64,000 bases of DNA, from positions 1 to 64,000 of the forward strand of contig NZ_CADFGE010000016.1 of NCBI RefSeq assembly GCF_902833645.1, read 5' to 3'. Source of the DNA: Paraburkholderia fungorum. Its GTDB lineage: Bacteria > Pseudomonadota > Gammaproteobacteria > Burkholderiales > Burkholderiaceae. Shown here piece by piece: positions 34,516 to 43,429 of this stretch. The stretch's first letter is position 1. Each line of letters begins with the position of its first letter. The notes below the pieces were generated by a model, which was given only the letters and a program-made list of their open reading frames with translations, made no database searches and had not been told where the DNA came from. The position numbers and the translations under genes were made by a program.

Positions 34516-34656
34516 GTTAAGTCCAACCGCGAAAGGGAAGCGGCTGAACCTGTTATCGACAGTTCGCGGCGTTTATTTAATTAATTTTCAATATGTTAGC
34601 GATAGGGCTCGATCACGCCTGGTCTGGCTGCGGCCTGGCGGTAATTGGACCGTTCT

Positions 34657-35070
34657 TCAAGCCAGGGTGAACCCCTCGTCGAGCCAGCCTGTGACGCCGC
34701 CGATCATCAATTTGACGGGCCGTCCCAGTTGCGCGAGACGCAGCGCGCCGCGTGCGGCGCCGTTGCAGTGCGGACCCGCGCAGTAGGTGACGAAGAGCGT
34801 GTCCGGCGGGTAGGCCGCGAGCTTCGACGCCACGATTTTGCCGTGCGGCAGGTTCAGCGCGCCCGGCACGTGGCCTTGTTCGAACAGCGCCGGGCTACGC
34901 ACGTCGAGCAGCACGAAGCCGGGCGTGCCGCTCGCTAGTGCCGTGCTGACGTCGGCGCAATCGGTTTCGAATTGCAGCGACGCCTGGAAGTGAGCGACGG
35001 CGGCGGCGCTATCGGCAGCGGCGATAGCGGTGACGGGGTTGGTGGAGGGGGCCGCGGTGTGATCAGGCAT
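34657..35070 (-). CDS. Rhodanese-like sulfurtransferase
   Basis: The protein (137 aa) is a single rhodanese domain: FVLLDVRSPALFEQGHVPGA at the entry strand and VTYCAGPHCNGA with the active-site cysteine loop. It has no signal peptide. The ATG at 35070 (MPDHTAAPS) gives the usual N-terminus; an in-frame upstream start at 35130 adds 20 residues. It is divergent from the FtrA-like regulator with 122 bases between, a pairing seen in other Burkholderia, so it is probably its regulatory target. Confidence 0.87.
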   Translation of the reverse strand: MPDHTAAPSTNPVTAIAAADSAAAVAHFQASLQFETDCADVSTALASGTPGFVLLDVRSPALFEQGHVPGALNLPHGKIVASKLAAYPPDTLFVTYCAGPHCNGAARGALRLAQLGRPVKLMIGGVTGWLDEGFTLA

Positions 35071-35192
35071 GGCTAGGTTCCGGTAGAGAGTGAGCGTGAA
35101 GGCATCGCGAGGCGATTCAGGAGCCTTCATTGTCGCGGTACCCGAGCTGCCGGATAAGTGGCGTAATCGTCAATCTTCGGTAACATCACGCC

Positions 35193-36158
35193 ATGCAAAA
35201 TCATCTCGTTGTTGCACTGGCTTACGACCGGCTCTGTACGTTCGAATTCGGCTGCGTGACCGAACTGTTCGCGCTCGAACGTCCCGAGCTCGGCGTGGAC
35301 TGGTATCGCTTTGCGGTATGTGCGAGTGAGCCTGGTCCGATTCGCGCCGCCGGCGGCATTACCGTTACCGCGCCGTACACGCTCAAGCTGCTGGATCGCG
35401 CCAACACGATTGTGGTTCCCGGCTGGCGCGATGCCGGCGAACTGCCGCCCGAGCCGCTGCTAAAGAAAATTCGCGCCGCTCACGAGCGCGGCGCACGCCT
35501 TTGTTCGATTTGCTCCGGCGTATTCGTGCTGGCCGCCGCGGGCGTGCTCGACGGTAAAACCGTGACGACCCATTGGCGCTACGCCGACACCTTGCAGCAG
35601 CGTTATCCGCAACTGCGTGTGCAGCCGGACGCGTTATATGTCGACGAAGGACAGATCATCACCTCGGCGGGATCGGCGGCAGGGCTCGACATGCTGCTGC
35701 ATCTGGTGCGGCGCGACCACGGCAGCGCGGTCGCCAACCGGGTCGCGCAGCGCCTCGTGGTGCCGCCGCATCGCGAGGGCGGTCAGGCGCAGTTCGTGCC
35801 GCGGCCGATGCCGCAGGATGAAGGCGGCCGCCTCGCGAAACTGATGGACTGGGTGCGCCGTCATCCGGCTTTGCCGCACACCTTGCAGTCGCTGGCCGAA
35901 CGGGCGGCGATGAGTCCGCGCACGCTGCAGCGGCAGTTTCACGACGCCACCGGCATGGCGCCCTACGAATGGCTGGTGCGTGAACGCGTGGCGATCGCGC
36001 GGGAACTGCTTGAGGCATCCACGCCGTTGCCCATGACGCGCGTTGCGGAACTCGCGGGCTTCGGCTCTGAGGAATCACTGCGACGGCACTTTCGCCGTAT
36101 CGCATTGACGAGCCCAGGCGCGTATCGTAAGAAATTCGGCGTGCAAGCCGAGGCATAG
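35193..36158 (+). CDS. ftrA: FtrA-like GATase1/AraC transcriptional regulator
   Basis: The protein (321 aa) joins an N-terminal DJ-1/PfpI-type domain (nucleophile-elbow-like SICSGVFVLAAAG near residue 105) to a C-terminal AraC DNA-binding domain with two HTH motifs (LAERAAMSPRTLQRQFHDAT and RVAELAGFGSEESLRRHFR). This matches the GlxA/FtrA class. It is divergent from the rhodanese gene. The ligand is unknown. The start ATG gives a standard N-terminus. About 390 gene-free bases follow. Confidence 0.87.
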   Translation: MQNHLVVALAYDRLCTFEFGCVTELFALERPELGVDWYRFAVCASEPGPIRAAGGITVTAPYTLKLLDRANTIVVPGWRDAGELPPEPLLKKIRAAHERGARLCSICSGVFVLAAAGVLDGKTVTTHWRYADTLQQRYPQLRVQPDALYVDEGQIITSAGSAAGLDMLLHLVRRDHGSAVANRVAQRLVVPPHREGGQAQFVPRPMPQDEGGRLAKLMDWVRRHPALPHTLQSLAERAAMSPRTLQRQFHDATGMAPYEWLVRERVAIARELLEASTPLPMTRVAELAGFGSEESLRRHFRRIALTSPGAYRKKFGVQAEA

Positions 36159-36549
36159 GGCGGCTTGCAAACGGGCCGGTAGACGTAGGTCACGTCCGTG
36201 TTGCCGTTCTCGTGTGCGCGTGCCGTTTCAAACACGCGCTTGCCGATGTGAAAAATCATCCGGGGTGCATGCATGGCAAGCGCTTCGATGCGCGCCGCAT
36301 GAGATATCGAATGCGCGTCATGCTGGCTTCCGCGCGAGCTCAAACGTCACGAAGCGCCATAAGCCGGGCGTTGCCGCTGGTTCGCGTGATTGAGCACACG
36401 CTTCGGCCGCGTGCGAGGGTTCGCGCAATCGCCGGTTTTCTGTCAGCATCACGGCCAGCGTCCGTGGCAACCCACCTCCAGCGTGTGGCGCATACGGCTG
36501 CTTGAAGTGCGTCTTTGAAACGCGTCGTCGCCACCGTCCTCTCTTGCTC
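36159..36549. other. Gene-free stretch
   Basis: These 391 bases between the FtrA-like gene and the secreted TPR-like gene show no convincing frame, repeat or hairpin. It may contain the promoter of the following gene. Confidence 0.5.
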
Positions 36550-37494
36550 ATGAACGTCAAAATCACCGTCGCTGCTGCTGCCGTTGTCGTCACTGCTGCC
36601 GTTGCTGTGCTTGCGCCCGCGCTTGCCGCGGCGCAAACGCAAGCCACCGCGTCGCGCGCCGAACTCTATCGGCGCAACCTGCTGGCGGGCAAAGACGTGC
36701 CGTGCCGCACGAACGCGTCATGCGCGGCGTTGGGCGTGGCCGCGCTCGAAGCCGGGCACGTCAAGGAGGCGCGAACGCTGGTCGAGATGGAAGCCGCGCT
36801 CGCAGAAGCCACCGCCCTGCAGGCCGACGAGGAGAACTCGCCGAAAGCCACCAGTTCGGCGCGGGCCCGCGTGGCGATGGCGCTGGTCCATCAGGGCGAC
36901 GTGCAATTGAAGCTGGGTGCGCTGCCCGATGCACGCGCCTACTACCGGACCGCGGTGAGTCGTGGCGGCGAGTACCCTGACGATGCGCTGCTCGGTCGCG
37001 CCGTCGCGGCCGCGCGTCAGCGCCTCGAGTCGATCGCCGGCAAAGCCGTGGTGAACGGGGTGCCGCCAAACGGCGCGCACTTCGTCAGCTATATGTTTTT
37101 CGGCGCGTGGAACAGTATCGAGATCAAGCCGGTGAAAGGACGGCACGGCATCTACCGGATCGACGGCGACTTCATGTATCCCACGGTGGGTGCCGACGGT
37201 CAGCCCAGCGCGAACATGGGCAATCTGTCGGCCTACGTGCGTTTTTACGACGGTGTGGCGCGCGTGCCCGTGGCCGATGGCGCTGGCGATGCGCCGCTCG
37301 ACGCCACCGCGAGAATCACCAACCTCGCGGCTTATGACAAACCCGCTAACAAAGCGGCGGACAAATGCCTGATCGAGTTCAGGCTTTCCGCACCGGAGAC
37401 GCTTGATGTAGAGACGCATGGCTCGCCGATGGAATGCGGTTTCGGCTTCAATGTCAGTGCGAACGGACGTTACTATCTGATGACAGGCTCCTGA
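36550..37494 (+). CDS. Secreted TPR-like protein of unknown function
   Basis: The protein (314 aa) has a signal peptide (MNVKITVAAAAVVVTAAVAV then cleavage near ALAAAQ, about residue 28). It continues with an Ala-rich helical part with TPR character (AALEAGHVKEARTLVEMEAAL, ARVAMALVHQGDVQLKLGAL, DARAYYRTAV), and the C-terminal half is beta-type (GIYRIDGDFMYPTVG). It is probably periplasmic. The ATG at 36550 was preferred over a frame start at 36502 because it places the signal at the N-terminus. No family is recognised. Confidence 0.72.
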   Translation: MNVKITVAAAAVVVTAAVAVLAPALAAAQTQATASRAELYRRNLLAGKDVPCRTNASCAALGVAALEAGHVKEARTLVEMEAALAEATALQADEENSPKATSSARARVAMALVHQGDVQLKLGALPDARAYYRTAVSRGGEYPDDALLGRAVAAARQRLESIAGKAVVNGVPPNGAHFVSYMFFGAWNSIEIKPVKGRHGIYRIDGDFMYPTVGADGQPSANMGNLSAYVRFYDGVARVPVADGAGDAPLDATARITNLAAYDKPANKAADKCLIEFRLSAPETLDVETHGSPMECGFGFNVSANGRYYLMTGS

Positions 37495-37649
37495 CGGTTC
37501 GCATGCTGCCGGCGGCCAGGCGCGAGTGCGGCGTTGCGCGCCGGCTTCCCGATCCGCATCGCGTCTCTTATGATGCAATGGCTGTGCCCGTTTAACCGTT
37601 GTCCACAGCGTTCCCGCCAACGAAACTCTGATAAGAATAACGTTCGTCC

Positions 37650-38417
37650 ATGCATACCCTCTTCGACTATCCCGCACTCGTGTTCATCATTTCGTTCGTC
37701 GCGATGTGGTTGTCGGCGCGCGTCGGCGCGTCGGTGCTACGCAGATTCAGAAAGATCGACGAAGATGCACGCGACGACTTCAGCGTGATTCAGGCCGCTA
37801 CGCTAACCTTGCTCGCGCTGATTATCGGTTTCACTTTTTCGATGGCGGTAGGCCGCTACGATCAACGCAAAAACTACGAGGAAGAAGAGGCGAACGCAAT
37901 CGGCACTGAATACGTTCGTGCCGATCTGTTGCCCGCCGCCGAGGCGGCGACCGTGCGAGGCTTGCTGAAGACTTATCTGGACCAGCGGGTGCTGTTCTAC
38001 ACTACCCGCGACGCCGACGAACTCGCCCAGGTCAACGCCGATACGTCACGCCTGCAAAACGCAATGTGGGCCGCGGTGAAGAACGCCGCCACGGCGCAGC
38101 CCACGCCGGTGGCGGCGCTAGCTGTCTCCGGCATGAACGACGTGCTCAACACGCAGGGTTATACGCAGGCGGCGTGGTGGAACCGCATTCCCGTCGCGGC
38201 GTGGACGCTGATGGTGCTGATCGGCGTGTGCGCCAACGTACTGGTCGGCTATGGCGCGCGCGGTCTGAAAGCGGGCGCCGGCTTGTTGCTGATCGTGCCG
38301 CTGATCGTATCGCTGTCGTTCATGCTGGTCGCCGATATCGACAGTCCGCGCGGTGGCGTGATTCGCGTGAAGCCGCTCAATCTCCATGCGCTCGTGGACT
38401 CGATCCGCTCGAATTGA
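37650..38417 (+). CDS. Bestrophin-like DUF4239 membrane protein
   Basis: The protein (255 aa) has four hydrophobic segments, two at the N-terminus (YPALVFIISFVAMWLSARVG and ATLTLLALIIGFTFSMAVG) and two at the C-terminus (WTLMVLIGVCANVLVGYG and GLLLIVPLIVSLSFML). A charged soluble loop between them begins YDQRKNYEEEEANAIGTEY. That GRYDQRKN-EEEANAIGT segment is the mark of bestrophin-like DUF4239 proteins. Its role is unknown. It is followed at 52 bases by the DUF2252 gene. Confidence 0.85.
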   Translation: MHTLFDYPALVFIISFVAMWLSARVGASVLRRFRKIDEDARDDFSVIQAATLTLLALIIGFTFSMAVGRYDQRKNYEEEEANAIGTEYVRADLLPAAEAATVRGLLKTYLDQRVLFYTTRDADELAQVNADTSRLQNAMWAAVKNAATAQPTPVAALAVSGMNDVLNTQGYTQAAWWNRIPVAAWTLMVLIGVCANVLVGYGARGLKAGAGLLLIVPLIVSLSFMLVADIDSPRGGVIRVKPLNLHALVDSIRSN

Positions 38418-38469
38418 GTCCATACTGCCCCCCGTTGGACTCACCGCGCGCCGTATGAAAGGAAACCCC

Positions 38470-39687
38470 ATGTCCGATATCGCACATACCATCGCCAGCT
38501 TCAATACCGGCCGCGATCCTGAACGGCTCGCGATGAAGTACAAGCTCATGCGCAGCTCGCCATTCGTGTTTCTGCGTGGCACCTGTCATCTGTTCTATGA
38601 GCGCCTGCCGCGCGACAAAGTGCTCGACGATGCGCCGCCGGTGTGGATTTGCGGCGATATGCATCTGGAAAATTTCGGCAGCTACAAGGGTGATAACCGG
38701 CTTGTCTATTTCGACAACAACGATTTCGATGAAGCCTGCCTCGCGCCGGCCCTTTACGAGCTGGTACGGCTTCTCACGAGCGTGCTGGTCGGTGCAAGCG
38801 ACCTCAAACTGAGCCGCGCTCAGGCACTCGCGCTCTGCCACACCGCGGTCGATGCGTACGGCGGCGCGCTCGCCTTCGGCAAAGCGCGCTGGATCGAAGC
38901 GGAGACTTCCGTCGGCATGGTGCGCGATCTGTTCGACGCGCTGGAGAGTCGCACGCGCGCCCAGCATCTCGACCGGCGCACCACGCTCAAGGGCAAGACG
39001 CGCGTGCTGAAGGTGGACGGCAGAAAAGCCCTGCCGATCAGCGACGAGGCGCGGGCCACCGTTACCGCGTTCATGCATCAGTTCGCCGCCAGCCAACCCA
39101 ATCCGGACTTCTATCGCGTTATCGACGTGGCCCGGCGGATTGCCGGCACCGGTAGCCTGGGGGTGGATCGCTATGCGATTCTCGTCGAAGGTAAAGGCTC
39201 ACCGGACGGCAACTATCTGCTCGATCTGAAAGAGGCGCTGCCTTCTTCGGTGACGCCGCATGTGCGCACACCGCAGCCGAAGTGGCACAGCGAGGCGCAG
39301 CGCGTGGTTGAAATTCAGCGGCGCAATCAGGCTGTTTCGCAGGCATTTCTGCATGCAGTCGATTTCAATCAGCGTTCGTATGTGCTGCGCAGCTTGCAGC
39401 CTTCGGAAGACCGGGTGGCGTTGAGCGCCTGGGACGATAAGCTGCCGCGGCTCGAAGCAGTGATCAACAGCATGGCCGAGTTGAGCGCATGGGGGCAACT
39501 GCGTAGCGGCGGCCGGCAGAAGTCGGCGATTGCGGACGAATTGATTGCGTTCGGCAATCGTAAGGACTGGCAATTGCCGTTGATCGACCTCGCGACGCAA
39601 TGCGAGGCTCAGGTGAACGCCGACTGGAAAGCGTATTGCGAGGCTTATGACGGTGGCGCGTTTAATCTGCCGGCAAAGAAGTCTTAA
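38470..39687 (+). CDS. DUF2252 family protein
   Basis: The protein (405 aa) belongs to DUF2252, distantly kinase-like proteins. VWICGDMHLENFGSYKG and VYFDNNDFDEACL at about residues 60-90 are the family hallmarks. Later SLGVDRYAILVEGKG and YLLDLKEA complete the fold. The ATG at 38470 follows an AAAGGAAA ribosome binding site. The Asp/His/Asn-rich motif resembles an aminoglycoside-phosphotransferase active site, but no activity can be claimed. It probably shares an operon with the DUF4239 gene. Confidence 0.88.
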   Translation: MSDIAHTIASFNTGRDPERLAMKYKLMRSSPFVFLRGTCHLFYERLPRDKVLDDAPPVWICGDMHLENFGSYKGDNRLVYFDNNDFDEACLAPALYELVRLLTSVLVGASDLKLSRAQALALCHTAVDAYGGALAFGKARWIEAETSVGMVRDLFDALESRTRAQHLDRRTTLKGKTRVLKVDGRKALPISDEARATVTAFMHQFAASQPNPDFYRVIDVARRIAGTGSLGVDRYAILVEGKGSPDGNYLLDLKEALPSSVTPHVRTPQPKWHSEAQRVVEIQRRNQAVSQAFLHAVDFNQRSYVLRSLQPSEDRVALSAWDDKLPRLEAVINSMAELSAWGQLRSGGRQKSAIADELIAFGNRKDWQLPLIDLATQCEAQVNADWKAYCEAYDGGAFNLPAKKS

Positions 39688-39880
39688 TGGCGGTCACCTT
39701 GGGCACTTGGCGCCGTGCCCAGGGCTTTGCATCGATCTTTGCGGCTGCCAGCGCATCTTGTCTTTTTACCTCTAGCGTCGACGGTGTGCAGATCGGATAC
39801 TCGGCTTATCGACAGTCTGCGGAAGTAGTTCGCGTTGGTTCGATTTGCCCGCCACGGTAATAAGGTCACAGAGGCTACAT

Positions 39881-40304
39881 GTGCAACGACTGTTAACTCC
39901 CCGCGAACATCGATTGATTGAATTTCTTATTTCGGTCAATGCTCCTTTGTACGAGGCGGACGCACCTCGCTGGATCAATCAAATTCAAAACTGTACGGTT
40001 TGTGAAGTCAACGTTCCCTATTGCCTCTCGATCAGCCACGGCGAGGAAACCTACGAAGGATGGGAAAACTCCCGAACGCCTGCGTGAGCTGATATCCATT
40101 GACGAAGGTGTACCGGTGCTTATCTACGCGATAGCCGATAGAACGCCGGCGGGCTTCGTGCTCGAATCCTTCAATATCGACAGACTCGATGGAGAGCCTC
40201 TTGTGGCCTATCCCGAGCCAGGTGACGGGCTAATGGTCGTCGAAGGCAACAAGAGGGTCGGCGGGGCAGATTTGCGCCATCTATATGGCAAGTCGGGTTC
40301 GTAA
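39881..40304 (+). pseudogene. Array copy A: frameshifted DUF6984-like gene
   Basis: The first 69 codons (GTG start, AGAGG ribosome binding site; VQRLLTPREHRLIEFLIS, then CEVNVPYCLSISHG) end early at 40087. The remainder continues in another frame (LRELISIDEGVPVLIYA, IDRLDGEPLVAYPEPGD, ending YGKSGS at 40304). Against copy B, one extra base lies between the ISHG codons and the CGTGAGCTG stretch (52 bases versus 51), so this copy carries a +1 frameshift near 40045-40085. Apart from it, the two halves align end to end with copies B and C. The family assignment to DUF6984-like small proteins is tentative. Confidence 0.7.
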
Positions 40305-40440
40305 CGTGCCTTGGCATGTGGTCCGTCAGCGTAACACCTGAGCGCCGCAGCACAATTCACTTCGAATCGCCTGAGAGTGCTAACAGCCAGTTGAATTGAG
40401 GTTCCGGCGACAACGCCAATCCATGCGCCGCGCATGCCAG
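40276..40440. repeat. Duplicated 3' flank of the small-gene array (copy 1)
   Basis: The first 46 bases are identical to 41517-41562. Similarity then continues with scattered changes and small indels through the non-coding flank (CACCTGAGCGCCGCAGCAC, TGCCAGCC) to about 41690. Both copies include the end and stop codon of the gene, showing that the duplication unit was gene plus downstream flank, about 1.24 kb apart. Confidence 0.8.
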
Positions 40441-40470
40441 CCCATGGCCGGGTCCTAAAGGAGGAAAATT

Positions 40471-40941
40471 ATGCAACGGGCTTTAGCGACCCACGAACGC
40501 CGACTACTGGAGTTTCTTCTTACCGTGAATAGGTCTTTTTATGGTGCCTACGCTCAAAGGTGGGAAGCCCAGATCAAAACCTGCTTGGTTCATGAAGTTA
40601 ATGTGCCGTACTGCCTGGCTATCAGTCATGATGAAATCAGATTGCCGAGTGGCGGCTACACCACGCTCGCGCGTGAGTTGATCGGCATTGACGAAGGCGT
40701 ACCGCTGCTTATCTATGCTTATGCGGTGCAGACGCAGGCCGGCTATGTCCTCGACTCTTTCGACATCGATCGTCTCGATGGAGAGCCTCTTGTGGCCTAT
40801 CCCGAGCCAGGCGACAGCCTCATGATCATGGAAGCTGGGAAACGCATAGGAGGGGCAGATTTGCGACACGTGTTCAAGGAGTCGGACCTATTGCCGCGCT
40901 TTAAGCTCCCGAGAGACCGCCTCGATAGAGAAGCTGGCTAA
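40471..40941 (+). CDS. Array copy B: DUF6984-like small protein
   Basis: The protein (156 aa) starts behind a strong AAAGGAGG ribosome binding site (MQRALATHERRLLEFLLT). It shares with copy A the run CLVHEVNVPYCLAISHD and IDRLDGEPLVAYPEPGD; the DNA there is identical for nearly 40 bases. After GGADLRH it departs from copies A and C: the tail LLPRFKLPRDRLDREAG is partly read from the degraded fragment D. It is intact and soluble, with no signal peptide. The function is not known; the family resembles small immunity-type proteins of toxin clusters (tentative), but no toxin gene is adjacent. Confidence 0.7.
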   Translation: MQRALATHERRLLEFLLTVNRSFYGAYAQRWEAQIKTCLVHEVNVPYCLAISHDEIRLPSGGYTTLARELIGIDEGVPLLIYAYAVQTQAGYVLDSFDIDRLDGEPLVAYPEPGDSLMIMEAGKRIGGADLRHVFKESDLLPRFKLPRDRLDREAG

Positions 40942-40996
40942 CTATCCTGAGGCAGGTGACGGGGTAATGATTGTCGAGCGAAACAGGAGGTTCGGC
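40915..40996 (+). pseudogene. Array copy D: degraded fragment of the same gene family
   Basis: This stretch aligns with codons for RLDGEPLVNYPEAGDGLMIVERNKRVG of copy C: it reads CGCCTCGATAGAGAA, then lacks two bases, then continues AACTATCCTGAGGCAGG and GTAATGATTGTCGAGCGAAA. The two-base loss throws it out of frame, and no upstream or downstream part of the gene survives. It overlaps the last codons of copy B, which borrows its sequence as a new C-terminus. Confidence 0.7.
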
Positions 40997-41119
40997 TATT
41001 CACCTGACGGCCAGGTCGTTTCGCGGACCGGCACGGTTGCCAGGAACGGCAGTCCCTCGATCTGAACGACGCAACACGATACGAGTGGGCTCGATTCGCC
41101 CAAGATGAGGAAGGAACAA

Positions 41120-41545
41120 ATGTCAAGACCACTCTCGGCGAAGGAGCATGCGCTGCTCAAGTTTCTGATCGAGGCAAATGAGCCGCTGTATGGTGACCGA
41201 ACTAATCAATGGAAGACACAGGTTGAAACGTGTCTGGTACGCGAGATCGATTCTCCTTATTTCCTCGCGGTGGTTCACGAAGAAAACATCGAAAGAGCAG
41301 GACGCGACTCAATCACACTCGGCTACGAATTGGTGGGCGTCGATCACGGTGTGCCGGTTCTAATCTATGCGGTGGCAATGAAAACCCCCTCAGACTATTT
41401 CATTGATATCTTTAATGTGGACCGGCTAGATGGAGAACCGCTGGTTAATTACCCTGAAGCGGGCGACGGGCTAATGATTGTCGAGCGAAACAAACGGGTC
41501 GGCGGGGCAGACTTACGCCATCTATATGGCAAGTCGGGTTCGTAA
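41120..41545 (+). CDS. Array copy C: DUF6984-like small protein
   Basis: The protein (141 aa; MSRPLSAKEHALLKFLIE) lies behind an AGGAAGG ribosome binding site; an in-frame ATG at 41105 is an alternative start. It contains CLVREIDSPYFLAVVHEE, VDHGVPVLIYAVAM and VDRLDGEPLVNYPEAGD and ends GGADLRHLYGKSGS, the same C-terminus as copy A. It is intact and soluble. The 46 bases spanning its stop codon (41517-41562) are identical to 40276-40321 at the end of copy A, and the similarity continues about 120 bases past the stop. Confidence 0.7.
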   Translation: MSRPLSAKEHALLKFLIEANEPLYGDRTNQWKTQVETCLVREIDSPYFLAVVHEENIERAGRDSITLGYELVGVDHGVPVLIYAVAMKTPSDYFIDIFNVDRLDGEPLVNYPEAGDGLMIVERNKRVGGADLRHLYGKSGS

Positions 41546-41690
41546 CGTGCCTTGGCATGTGGCCGGTCAGCGTAGCACCTGAGCGCCGCAGCACAATTCA
41601 CTTCAAATCACTGGACAGCGCCAAGAGCCTGTTGAATTCAGATTCAGGTGACAACGCCAATGCGCGGCGCATGACAGCGCCGCGCATGCC
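41517..41690. repeat. Duplicated 3' flank of the small-gene array (copy 2)
   Basis: This is the partner of 40276-40440, following copy C. It carries an additional short GCGCCGCGCATG-type duplication near 41670-41690. No gene is seen between copy C and the beta-glucosidase gene. Confidence 0.8.
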
Positions 41691-41757
41691 AGCCAGCCCT
41701 CCAGACAAACCCTGATTGCTGCAGTGAATTCGCCACTGCTATCGTTCGCTGGTCGTT

Positions 41758-41773
41758 GTGGAAGCGCTTCCAC
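41758..41773. promoter_or_regulatory. LacI-family operator upstream of the GH1 gene
   Basis: GTGGAAGCGCTTCCAC is a perfect 16-base palindrome with the central CG of LacI/GalR-family operators, 106 bases before the glucosidase start. Further TTCCA half-sites follow in the next 60 bases (GCTTCCAG twice, TTTCCA, GCTTCCG). The obvious binder is the LacI-type regulator at the end of this gene cluster (47826-48890). No second full palindrome was found in the cluster. Confidence 0.75.
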
Positions 41774-41879
41774 TTTTGCTTCCAGACCGTTTCCAATCAG
41801 CTCTTAAGCGGCTTCCAGCCGGCTTCCGTATCAAGTTTTGCCGTACCCGGTTCAATGACCTCAGCGCAGGAGAGAATCC

Positions 41880-43295
<1,416 letters not shown>

Positions 43296-43314
43296 CGGCA
43301 GGTGGGGCTGTATG

Positions 43315-43412
43315 TCGACAGCTTTGCATGGGACCAGAGTAAGCGCTGAAGCGCTAACTCTGATCGACAGCTTTGCATGGGATCAGAGTAAGCGCTGAAG
43401 CGCTAACTCTGA
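43315..43412. repeat. Two 49-bp tandem repeats, each with a hairpin
   Basis: The unit (43315-43363 and 43364-43412) begins TCGACAGCTTTGCATGGG. It contains an interrupted palindrome in which CAGAGT, AGCGCT, AGCGCT and ACTCTG are arranged symmetrically around GA. The two units differ at one base (GGACC versus GGATC). They lie between the glucosidase stop and the binding-protein gene, ending 18 bases before its ATG. They could stabilise or attenuate the transcript, or offer AGCGCT-centred sites to the LacI-type regulator. Confidence 0.85.
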
Positions 43413-43429
43413 TCGACACAGGAGACGGA

